NCBI GenBank assembly: GCA_003221075.1
Contig: QHUF01000339.1
Span: 1-5,295, forward strand
DNA from: Gemmatimonadota bacterium
GTDB lineage: Bacteria; Gemmatimonadota; Gemmatimonadetes; Gemmatimonadales; GWC2-71-9
Reading direction: 5' to 3'
DNA length: 5,295 nucleotides
A program made the position numbers and the translations under genes. Of this stretch, positions 1 to 5,295 are shown piece after piece. The notes beneath the pieces were generated by a model that saw only the letters and a list, made by a program, of their open reading frames with translations, ran no database searches and was not told the origin of the DNA. How positions within the stretch are numbered: position 1 is the first letter of the stretch; each line of letters starts with the position of its first letter.

Positions 1-36
1 GTACAGGCAGAGTCACGGCGCCGGAGAGCGCCATGA
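1..36 (+). CDS. C-terminal end of an upstream gene (partial, 11 residues visible)
   Basis: In frame 1 the window opens with eleven sense codons (VQAESRRRRAP) and a TGA at 34-36. That stop shares four bases with the ATG at 33-35 of the asparagine-synthetase-like gene, an ATGA overlap typical of translationally coupled operon genes. The tail is basic and low in complexity, so no family can be named. The call rests only on the overlap geometry. A chance open stretch of 33 bases is quite possible in G+C-rich DNA. If real, this gene belongs to the same operon and could be the missing partner or substrate gene of the pathway. Confidence 0.35.
   Translation, partial: VQAESRRRRAP
22..32 (+). promoter_or_regulatory. 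Candidate ribosome binding site for the asparagine-synthetase-like gene
   Basis: A purine stretch GGAGAG at 23-28 lies four bases before the ATG at 33. It resembles a Shine-Dalgarno core, but the spacing is shorter than the usual 5-9 bases. The reading frame stays open upstream to the window edge, so this site and the ATGA overlap are the reasons for choosing the start at 33. Confidence 0.4.
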
Positions 37-1352
37 AGCAGATCGCGGAGGTCGTCAATCTCATTCCGGACAGCGCGCAGCACCTCTGGTCTGGTGATCT
101 CGTTGCGGCGCGCCAGGCCTTGCTCGCCGCCGATCCCGCCGGCGTACTGTCGATCGACGGATCATTTGCACTCGTCGCGCAGGACGGCGAGCGTGTCGTG
201 CTGGCGCGCAGCCTCGAGCGGCCGCTGCGCTACTTCCTCGCCAAGGCCGCCGACGGCCCCGTCCTGATCGTCGCCGCGCGGATCGACGAGATCGCCGCCG
301 AGCTCAGCCGGCGCGGCTGGGCCGCTCAGTTTCACCCGTCGTACACCCGGATGGCACCGGCCCATCACGTCACGACGCTGCGTCTCATCGGCTGTCCCGA
401 CCCCAACCCCGTCTATCGCCGTTTCTTCGATCCGCCACGCGGCACCCTGCCGCCCGATCTCGATCGTCTCGGCCGCCATTACATCGAGGCGCTGTACGGC
501 GAGCTGCGCGCTTGGCTCGTGGCGCAGGATCCGGCCGCTCCCATCGGCGTACCGTTCTCGGGCGGCATCGACAGCGGCTCCGTGCTGCTCTGCTTGAACA
601 AGCTGCTGCTCGACCAGGGTATGCCGCCCACGCGCCTCAAGGCGTTCACGCTCTCGCTCGATGGCGACGGCGACGATGCCCGCCAGGCACGCGAGTTCTT
701 GCAGCGTACCGACCTCGAGATGTTCGGGGAAACGATCGACGTGCCGTCGACTGCGCTCGATCCGTTGCGGGCTGTCGCCGTCATCGAGGACTACAAGCCG
801 CTCGACGTCGAGTGCGCCGCCGTCAATCTGGCGCTGCTCGAGGCAATCCGGTCGCGGTACCCCGAGTGGCGCCTGCTCGTGGATGGGGACGGCGGCGACG
901 AGAATCTCAAGGATTATCCCATCGAGGCGAACAGCGAGCTGACGATCAGAAGCGTGGTCAATAACCGCATGCTGTATCAGGAAGGGTGGGGCGTCGACTC
1001 GCTCAAGCACTCGCTCACTTACTCGGGCGGTTACAGCCGCGGCTGCGTGCGCGGGTACGCCTGTGCCAACCGCTACGGCTTTGTCTCGTTCAGTCCGTAC
1101 GCTCGGCCCTCCGTGATCGCGATTGCCGAGGCGATACCGTTCGCCGAGCTGACCCGCGGGTCACATGAGCGTCTCTACGCGTTGAAGGGCGAAATCGTCA
1201 GCCGCGGCGTGCGCGCGGTACTTGGATGCGAGATGCCTGTCTATCCCAAGCGGCGCTTCCAGCATGGGTCGGCGACGCCCGAGACAGCCGCGCGTTTGTT
1301 CACCGAGGACGAGGCGCGTTATCGCCGCCATTTCCACGCCCTCCACGCCTGA
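33..1352 (+). CDS. Asparagine-synthetase-like protein (ATP-pyrophosphatase family) without a glutaminase cysteine
   Basis: This 439-residue protein resembles asparagine synthetase B and related amide-forming enzymes such as beta-lactam synthetase and lasso-peptide cyclase. The ATP-pyrophosphatase P-loop SGGIDS is at residues 176-181. The second conserved block, DGDGGDENLKDYP, is at 284-296 and corresponds to the GEGxDExFxGY region of AsnB. KRRFQHG at 406-412 may supply the catalytic lysine seen as RQKEQFSDG in AsnB. Residues 37-70 keep the outline of the N-terminal Ntn fold (SIDGSFALV, then LARSLERPLRYF). The catalytic Cys2 is absent and the first cysteine is residue 121, so glutamine hydrolysis is not expected. 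The likely chemistry is ATP-dependent adenylation of a carboxylate followed by attack of an amine or ammonia; the substrate is unknown. At 439 residues it is shorter than AsnB (about 550). Its TGA at 1350-1352 overlaps an ATG at 1352, which suggests coupling to the radical SAM gene. The family call is firm and the function is inferred. Confidence 0.9.
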   Translation: MKQIAEVVNLIPDSAQHLWSGDLVAARQALLAADPAGVLSIDGSFALVAQDGERVVLARSLERPLRYFLAKAADGPVLIVAARIDEIAAELSRRGWAAQFHPSYTRMAPAHHVTTLRLIGCPDPNPVYRRFFDPPRGTLPPDLDRLGRHYIEALYGELRAWLVAQDPAAPIGVPFSGGIDSGSVLLCLNKLLLDQGMPPTRLKAFTLSLDGDGDDARQAREFLQRTDLEMFGETIDVPSTALDPLRAVAVIEDYKPLDVECAAVNLALLEAIRSRYPEWRLLVDGDGGDENLKDYPIEANSELTIRSVVNNRMLYQEGWGVDSLKHSLTYSGGYSRGCVRGYACANRYGFVSFSPYARPSVIAIAEAIPFAELTRGSHERLYALKGEIVSRGVRAVLGCEMPVYPKRRFQHGSATPETAARLFTEDEARYRRHFHALHA

Positions 1353-2280
1353 TGCGCGGATTCGGGGGCTGCGGCCGCCGAAACCCGTCGTCGATCCCTG
1401 GAAGGCGCACGGCATCACCGTGGAGGAAGAACGCGCTCGGAGTGGTCGACTAGAGCGCGCGGTGACGGTGTTCCTGGCCGGCGCCGAATGCCCCTACACC
1501 TGCTCGTTCTGCGATCTGTGGCGCTGGACGCTCGACCGTCCGACGCCGCCGGGGGCCTTGCCGACTCAGCTGGCGCGGGCGTTGCAAGCGCTCACTCCGC
1601 CTCCGCCTGACCGTCTGAAGCTCTACAACGCAAGCAACTTCTTCGATCGCCGCGCGGTGCCGGCGGAAGATCTGCCGCGCATCGCCGAGCTCGCCGCGCC
1701 GTTCGCCGCGGTGACGGTCGAATCACATGCGAACACAATCGGCCCATCGACGTTGGAATTCGCGGCGCTGCTTTCCGGAAAGCTCGAGGTCGCCGTCGGA
1801 CTCGAGACCATTCATCCAGTCGCCATGCAGCACCTGAACAAGCGGCTCGATCTGCCGCGGTTCGACCGCGCCGCCGCGTTTCTGCTCGAGCACAACATGG
1901 ACCTGCGCGTATTCGTGCTGCTCGGCATACCGCACGTCCCGGTACACGAGTCTGTCGAGTGGACAGTGAAAACCGCCGAGTACGCGGCGTCGCGTGGCGC
2001 ACACCGCATTGCCCTCATACCGGTACGCGGTGGCAATGGCGAGCTCGAGCGGCTCGAGGCACTCGGCGACTTCGTGCCGCCTACGCTCGCACAACTGGAG
2101 CACGCACTCGAGCAATGCCGAGGGATCAGGTCGGCGGTGGTGACCGCGGACGTCTGGGATATCGAAGGACTTCCAGCTTGCGAGAACTGCCGCCCGCAAC
2201 GCGTGGCCCGCATCCAATCGATGAACCTCAGCCCCAATCCCCAGCCCCCAGCCCCCAGCCCCTGTTCAAAGTGCGCGTAG
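1264..2280 (+). CDS. Radical SAM protein with CX3CX2C cluster motif (start uncertain)
   Basis: The three cysteines that would ligate a SAM-bound [4Fe-4S] cluster are at codons 1489, 1501 and 1510, in AECPYTCSFCDLWRW. This is the canonical CX3CX2C at the start of a radical SAM barrel. Further barrel signatures are LKLYNASNFFD near 1615-1647, a conserved VAVGLETIHP near 1792-1821, and VFVLLGIPH near 1909-1935. The C terminus has two CXXC pairs, CENC (codons 2179-2190) and CSKC (2263-2274), possibly an accessory metal site; no B12-binding domain is seen. Expected chemistry is 5'-deoxyadenosyl radical initiation on an unknown substrate. Conserved-looking sequence (LRPPKPVVDPWKAHG, from 1372) lies before the first late start, GTG at 1420, so a longer start is needed. 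The in-frame ATG at 1264 overlaps the preceding gene by 89 bases, and a TTG lies at 1222. The natural-looking coupled ATG at 1352 is one base out of frame (see findings). It sits between, and overlaps, the two other pathway genes. Confidence 0.85.
   Translation: MGRRRPRQPRVCSPRTRRVIAAISTPSTPDARIRGLRPPKPVVDPWKAHGITVEEERARSGRLERAVTVFLAGAECPYTCSFCDLWRWTLDRPTPPGALPTQLARALQALTPPPPDRLKLYNASNFFDRRAVPAEDLPRIAELAAPFAAVTVESHANTIGPSTLEFAALLSGKLEVAVGLETIHPVAMQHLNKRLDLPRFDRAAAFLLEHNMDLRVFVLLGIPHVPVHESVEWTVKTAEYAASRGAHRIALIPVRGGNGELERLEALGDFVPPTLAQLEHALEQCRGIRSAVVTADVWDIEGLPACENCRPQRVARIQSMNLSPNPQPPAPSPCSKCA
1350..1354 (+). promoter_or_regulatory. TGATG stop-start overlap between the asparagine-synthetase-like and radical SAM genes
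   Basis: The TGA of the upstream gene (1350-1352) shares its A with an ATG at 1352-1354, a classical re-initiation arrangement. The ATG is not in the radical SAM frame: as written it opens MRGFGGCGRRNP and stops at 1453. One extra base before about 1372 would give MRGFGGLRPPKP and join the conserved radical SAM N terminus. The signal therefore looks real but disconnected from its gene. Confidence 0.45.
2232..2262 (+). repeat. Short C-rich tandem repeat (units of about 7 bases)
   Basis: The units read ccccaat, ccccag, cccccag, cccccag, then cccc. This low-complexity stretch encodes the proline-rich SPNPQPPAPSP near the end of the radical SAM protein. It fills the space where a Shine-Dalgarno for the downstream flavoprotein gene would be expected. 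The C runs are prone to slippage, so length variation is likely here. I assign no function. Confidence 0.7.
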
Positions 2281-2600
2281 CGATTGTCGGCAGCGGTTTC
2301 GCCGGCTCGCTGCTCGCGCGCATCCTCGCCGTCCAGGGGCATGACGTCGTACTGGTCGAGCGCGGGACCCACCCGCGCTTCGCGATCGGCGAGTCGAGTA
2401 CGCCGCTGGCGAATCTCGCGCTCGAGCGGCTCTCTCGCCGCTACGGTCTGGATGATTGCTACGACCTCGCCGCGCACGGCCGCTGGGTCGCACGCTTCCC
2501 CGAACTGCGCCGCGGGCTGAAACGCGGATTTACGTTCTCCATCACTTCGTGCGCGCGGCGGTGGCGGCGGGTGTGGAGTACCGCGATCGGACCGTCGTGA
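2271..2600 (+). CDS. FAD-dependent oxidoreductase (halogenase-like), N-terminal part of a frame-disrupted gene
   Basis: The GTG at 2271 opens VRVAIVGSGFAGSLLARIL, a textbook Rossmann dinucleotide-binding fold: GSGFAG at residues 7-12, then the acidic residue E30 in VVLVERG that would bind the FAD ribose. FAIGESSTP at 37-45 is typical of the flavin-dependent halogenase and geranylgeranyl-reductase-like superfamily. GLKRGFTF near codon 2517-2537 resembles the region carrying the halogenase active-site lysine. The GTG overlaps the radical SAM stop by ten bases and has no Shine-Dalgarno, so coupled re-initiation is likely. Homology ends at about base 2537, after which this frame reads unrelated residues to a TGA at 2598-2600. 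The rest of the protein continues in another frame. I treat this as the first piece of one broken gene and not as a separate protein. Confidence 0.8.
   Translation: MRVAIVGSGFAGSLLARILAVQGHDVVLVERGTHPRFAIGESSTPLANLALERLSRRYGLDDCYDLAAHGRWVARFPELRRGLKRGFTFSITSCARRWRRVWSTAIGPS
2526..2550 (+). other. Break point of the oxidoreductase gene: frame change with apparent internal deletion
   Basis: The two pieces of the flavoprotein meet here. GLKRGFTF is read from codons starting 2526-2535 in one frame, and HHFVRAAVAAG from 2540 in another. In relatives as I remember them, several dozen residues separate these two motifs, including the segment leading into the helix ending HFVREA. Here they are nearly adjacent. 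The event therefore looks like a deletion whose length is not a multiple of three, not a single lost base. Confidence 0.6.
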
Positions 2601-3562
2601 CGGCCGACCTGCTGCACGCGCTACGCGCCGACTTCGTAGTGGACGCCTCCGGACCCGGCGGCTATATGGCTCAGCAGCTTGCGATCCCCTCAGCCCTGCA
2701 CCGGATGCACACGCACGCCGGCCTCCTGTTCAGCCATTTCGACGGCGTGCGCCTGTTCGCCGACGTGGTGCCGGGACTCCGGCCCGGCCCCTACCCCGAC
2801 GATTGGGCGGCAGTCCACCACATTATAGATGAAGGGTGGCTCTACTCGCTGCGGTTTGACCACGGAGTCACGAGTGCAGGGTTCTTACTGAAGGAAAGAG
2901 CTCCGGGTTCACCGGAGCGGCTATGGCATCACCTGCTGCACCGCTATCCCACGATCGGCGCCCTCTTCGCAAACGCGAAGCCGCTCATGCCCCTCGCCTA
3001 CAAGCCCCGGATTCAGCACCGCCTGACCCGCGCGGCGGGTACAGGCTGGGCAATGCTGCCTCATGCCTACGCGTTCGTGGATCCGCTCTTCTCGACGGGC
3101 ATTGCCTGGAGCCTGCGCGCGATCGAGCGCCTGGGTCTTCTCTTCGAGAAGGAGGGGGGGCCGACCGAGCAGGACCTTGCTCGTTATGACGCCGCGTTGA
3201 GCCATGAGGCCGATCAGATCGATACGCTGGTCGCGGGAGCATACCACGCCATGGCTCGCTTTGATCTCTTCGCCGCTCACGCGATGATCTACTTCGCTGC
3301 TGTTTCATTTGCAGAGATCCGCCAACGTCTGCAGCAAGACAACGCGTGGTCGGGATTCCTCGGTGTGGGCGATCCACAGCTTGGTGGGCTACCGCGCGCC
3401 AGCCTGCGGCGGCTGCGGCATGTCCGCACGCCCGCCGATCGGCGGTCCTTCATTAATTGGGTCACGAACGCGATCGCGCCGCGTAACGTCTGCGGCCTCG
3501 CGAATCCCGCCGCTCATCAGATCAACGCTCTTCCCGCACTCCGGGGTGGGGGAGGGGTTTGA
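2537..3562 (+). CDS. FAD-dependent oxidoreductase (halogenase-like), C-terminal part of the frame-disrupted gene
   Basis: Homology resumes in a different frame at about 2540 with HHFVRAAVAAGVEYRD and runs about 340 codons. ADFVVDASGPGG at 2627-2662 is the second FAD-contacting strand of this fold. GWLYSLRFDHG at 2834-2866 occupies the place of the WxWxIP motif of true flavin halogenases, which is not conserved here, so chlorination or bromination is doubtful. AFVDPLFSTG at 3071-3100 is the conserved C-terminal FAD motif. The protein ends in IAPRNVCGLANP and a glycine-rich tail. The frame is open back to an ATG at 2456, but residues before about 2531 are a shadow of the N-terminal piece and are left out. 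No convincing start or ribosome site belongs to this piece. The stop overlaps the convergent gene by 41 bases. Fold assignment is firm and the reaction is unknown. Confidence 0.8.
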   Translation, partial: LHHFVRAAVAAGVEYRDRTVVTADLLHALRADFVVDASGPGGYMAQQLAIPSALHRMHTHAGLLFSHFDGVRLFADVVPGLRPGPYPDDWAAVHHIIDEGWLYSLRFDHGVTSAGFLLKERAPGSPERLWHHLLHRYPTIGALFANAKPLMPLAYKPRIQHRLTRAAGTGWAMLPHAYAFVDPLFSTGIAWSLRAIERLGLLFEKEGGPTEQDLARYDAALSHEADQIDTLVAGAYHAMARFDLFAAHAMIYFAAVSFAEIRQRLQQDNAWSGFLGVGDPQLGGLPRASLRRLRHVRTPADRRSFINWVTNAIAPRNVCGLANPAAHQINALPALRGGGGV

Positions 3563-5295
3563 TGACGCGCGTGTTGTACTGGCGCAGGTAACGCTGCCGC
3601 GCGGAATCCGCCGGGTACGCATCGCCGGACGCGTACGGATATGCCTTGATCGCGTGATAGGGGAGCGGGCCGATCGTCGTCCCGTCCGCCGTATTCAAGT
3701 CGGAGTCCTTGATCCAGCCATCTGAATACAGCAGGAACGTCCTCGTCCACCCAGGGGGCGGCGCGTCGGCTGGAGCGTCGAACTCCACGGTGACCTCGTC
3801 TCCGGGCACCATGACGACGTACTGATCGTCGCTGTTCTCGAGCAAGGGCGCGACATCGCCGAATCGCGTCGCCGCACCGGTAATCGACCGCCAGGGAGAT
3901 TCCTTCGTGACGCTGTCGTAGTCGAACCAATGCGGGCCATAGCGTCCGCCGCGCCGGTACATCCGCGAGAAGCCGCGGAAATGCAAGTCGCCGGATGTGG
4001 GCGACAGAGTCGTCATCCGCGTGACCGCCGCAGTTGTTTCTTGACCGTCCGACCGCCGCAGTTGCCTTTTGACCGCCCCGCCATTTACATCGTCCGCAAC
4101 GAACGCTTGATCCCAATAGATCTGCAGGTTCGTGCGCAGCCGCAGATGGTGATCATGCGTCGGGAACATGCCCGCCAGATCGATCACCACCGTCTTGTCC
4201 TTGCCCGAGGGAAAGCCGACGCTGGTTCGCGCCGCAACCCAGCGTCCGCGCGCGTCCCGGACATCAAGCGCCGGCAGCTCTGAGCGCAGGGTGTGCTGCT
4301 GGGACAGCGCGACGTTGATGCTGGCATCGGACGGATAGATCCACCCTCGGAGGAGCAGCAACGTGCCCGGGCGGCCCGCATCCGGGTCGAGATCGAGAAT
4401 CAGCTCGTGCGGCTCCGTGATCCCCTGGTAGCGCTGCGGCGTCAGGTTCGAGACATAGCGATCGTCATGCTCGCGCAAGTCCGCGAGCACGTCGTCACCG
4501 TGCTCATCGACAGCGGCCAGCGGTGGCCGTTGGTGGACGATCTGGAAGAGGCGCAGACCCCCGGAGGCGGGCGGGAATCGCTCGTCGACAAAGACGTCGA
4601 CCGAGTCGGGGTGATCGACCGCGAGAAGGCGCAGTTGATCGAGGTAGGCGGTCTCCCACAGCTCTTCGGTCACTTGGAGGACGTAGCGGCCATTGCGTGG
4701 CTGTAGTGCTGCGCCGGGTATGCGGATGTATTCCTGCGACGCACCCGCGGGTGCGTAGGCGGCATTGCCACCCATGATGCCGAGCGGCATACCCAATGCG
4801 CTCCGCCACATCATGTCGGTAACAAACTCAAAGTTCTTTCCATTCCAGGTATAGAGAAACGCGCACGAGCCTTTGAGCTGCTGCAGCTCGAGGACGTCCT
4901 GATCGGTTCCGGGGAAGTAGATCGTTTGCGGCACACCGTTGGGCCACTGCACGCGCAGCACGTCCGCCTTGAAGTGGCTTCCGAGTCCGAAATGCGTGAC
5001 CGGCTCCGTCACGACGCGCGTCTCGTACAGCTCTCCGGCGCGCACTTCGAGGCTCGCGCCAATGCCGAACGAATTGTTCTTGCCGCTGCCGAGGCCGAGC
5101 GTGGTCAGCTGCACCCGCATGGCGAGGTGCGCGTTCCCACCGTCGTTGCGCAGGACGTGGACGCCCTTCCGGTCGCCGAGGATGATGTCCTGATCGCCGT
5201 CGCCGTCGATATCCGCGATGAGCAGCGGCCCGATCGAGTCGTGCTGGAGGGCCGGCGGGAGCAGCTGGCTGCGGTCGGCGAAACGCCCGCTTCCA
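3522..5295 (-). CDS. FG-GAP/VCBS repeat and ASPIC/UnbV domain protein (CRTAC1-like), 5' end beyond the window
   Basis: The first ATG inside the window is at 5120, but the frame is open to the edge and clearly coding. It adds 58 residues that include the calcium-loop motif DIDGDGDQD (5213-5187) and LGDRKGVHVLRNDGG, a complete FG-GAP/VCBS blade. At least 590 residues are therefore visible, and more blades probably lie upstream. Next comes an ASPIC/UnbV domain: NNSFGIGASLEVRAG, HFGLG (4994-4980) and VQWPNG (about 4952-4935). A large C-terminal region follows with CAFLYTWNGKNFEFVTD, then SRMYRRGGRYGPHWFDYD, DEVTVEFDAP and LLYSDGWIKDSDLNT. No membrane segment is visible. Such proteins are usually exported, calcium-binding beta-propellers with a presumed adhesive or surface role; the signal peptide would lie outside the window. 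It converges on the operon and is probably unrelated to it. The domain call is firm and the function is unknown. Confidence 0.88.
   Translation of the reverse strand, partial: GSGRFADRSQLLPPALQHDSIGPLLIADIDGDGDQDIILGDRKGVHVLRNDGGNAHLAMRVQLTTLGLGSGKNNSFGIGASLEVRAGELYETRVVTEPVTHFGLGSHFKADVLRVQWPNGVPQTIYFPGTDQDVLELQQLKGSCAFLYTWNGKNFEFVTDMMWRSALGMPLGIMGGNAAYAPAGASQEYIRIPGAALQPRNGRYVLQVTEELWETAYLDQLRLLAVDHPDSVDVFVDERFPPASGGLRLFQIVHQRPPLAAVDEHGDDVLADLREHDDRYVSNLTPQRYQGITEPHELILDLDPDAGRPGTLLLLRGWIYPSDASINVALSQQHTLRSELPALDVRDARGRWVAARTSVGFPSGKDKTVVIDLAGMFPTHDHHLRLRTNLQIYWDQAFVADDVNGGAVKRQLRRSDGQETTAAVTRMTTLSPTSGDLHFRGFSRMYRRGGRYGPHWFDYDSVTKESPWRSITGAATRFGDVAPLLENSDDQYVVMVPGDEVTVEFDAPADAPPPGWTRTFLLYSDGWIKDSDLNTADGTTIGPLPYHAIKAYPYASGDAYPADSARQRYLRQYNTRVIKPLPHPGVREER
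4023..4078. repeat. Imperfect 28-base tandem duplication inside the ASPIC-domain gene
   Basis: Bases 4023-4050 and 4051-4078 match at 24 of 28 positions. Both begin with gaccgccgcagttg and continue through a T-rich middle to a shared gaccg. The unit is not a multiple of three, so the gene reads the two copies in different frames: VKRQLRRSDG from one, then QETTAAVT from the other. It sits in a linker between QIYWDQAFVADD and the conserved LHFRGFSRMYRRGG. Both flanks stay in the same overall frame, so the duplication must be balanced by another length change nearby. Confidence 0.75.

Noticed and set aside
162..1010. Long minus-strand open frame of 282 codons inside the asparagine-synthetase-like gene
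   Set aside because: It is antisense to a clearly conserved gene and its translation has no recognisable motif. Such frames are common opposite G+C-rich genes with strong third-position bias.
33..1352. Ordinary asparagine synthetase (asnB)
   Set aside because: The glutaminase cysteine is missing, the protein is about a hundred residues short of AsnB, and its neighbours are radical SAM and flavin enzymes, so the housekeeping name would mislead.
1226..1453. Plus-strand 75-codon frame containing the coupled ATG at 1352, as a small gene
   Set aside because: Its product has no coherent composition, most of it overlaps the end of the upstream gene, and the end of the frame covers conserved radical SAM residues. 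A frame defect in the radical SAM start explains it better.
1812..2477. Minus-strand open frame of 221 codons across the radical SAM and flavoprotein genes (and a similar one at 1723-2217)
   Set aside because: Both plus-strand frames here carry conserved motifs (GLETIHP, GSGFAG). The antisense translation is arginine- and serine-rich and of low complexity.
2271..3562. The two flavoprotein pieces as two independent functional subunits
   Set aside because: The second piece lacks a believable start and ribosome site, and the pieces split a single FAD-binding fold in the middle. A broken gene or an assembly error is simpler.
3530..3620. Possible bidirectional terminator between the convergent genes
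   Set aside because: I found only G-rich sequence and a short imperfect palindrome near 3602-3612 with too small a loop and no T tract.
3517..4116. Second minus-strand frame of 199 codons overlapping the ASPIC gene
   Set aside because: The in-register frame carries the conserved blocks (GRYGPHWFDYD, SDGWIKD). This one is its shadow, of interest only because it shows the duplicated 28-base unit in the alternative frame.

Overview
This is a G+C-rich bacterial window (well over 60% G+C by eye, with strong G/C third-position bias and long antisense shadow frames). The uncharacterised families here, and above all the FG-GAP/ASPIC (CRTAC1-like) protein at the right edge, suggest a soil-type or uncultured lineage such as Acidobacteriota or Gemmatimonadota. 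That placement is an inference from gene content, held with low confidence. There are no RNA genes, insertion sequences, CRISPR arrays or gene-free stretches over 300 bases.

Layout. Bases 1-36 hold the probable last codons of an upstream gene, whose stop overlaps the next start as ATGA. Bases 33-1352 (+) encode an asparagine-synthetase-like protein with an intact ATP-pyrophosphatase domain and a degenerate N-terminal domain lacking the glutaminase cysteine. Bases about 1264-2280 (+) encode a radical SAM protein with a CX3CX2C cluster motif. Bases 2271-3562 (+) encode an FAD-dependent oxidoreductase of the flavin-halogenase-like superfamily. It is split between two frames near base 2540 and apparently lacks a central block. 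These plus-strand genes are packed with overlapping ends and look like one operon. Bases 3522-5295 (-) carry the C-terminal 590 residues of a large, probably exported FG-GAP/VCBS plus ASPIC/UnbV protein that faces the operon and overlaps its last gene tail to tail by 41 bases.

How the genes may work together. A glutaminase-less, AMP-forming amide ligase-like enzyme, a radical SAM enzyme and a flavoprotein encoded side by side look like a small biosynthetic or modification pathway. The substrate cannot be told from sequence. No precursor peptide or carrier protein is visible, although the gene to the left is cut off. I recall this asparagine-synthetase-like/radical SAM pair recurring in other genomes but know of no assigned function. 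Two of the three genes have frame problems: a probable one-base problem at the radical SAM start, and a clear break in the oxidoreductase. The locus is therefore either decaying in this strain or the assembly has errors here.
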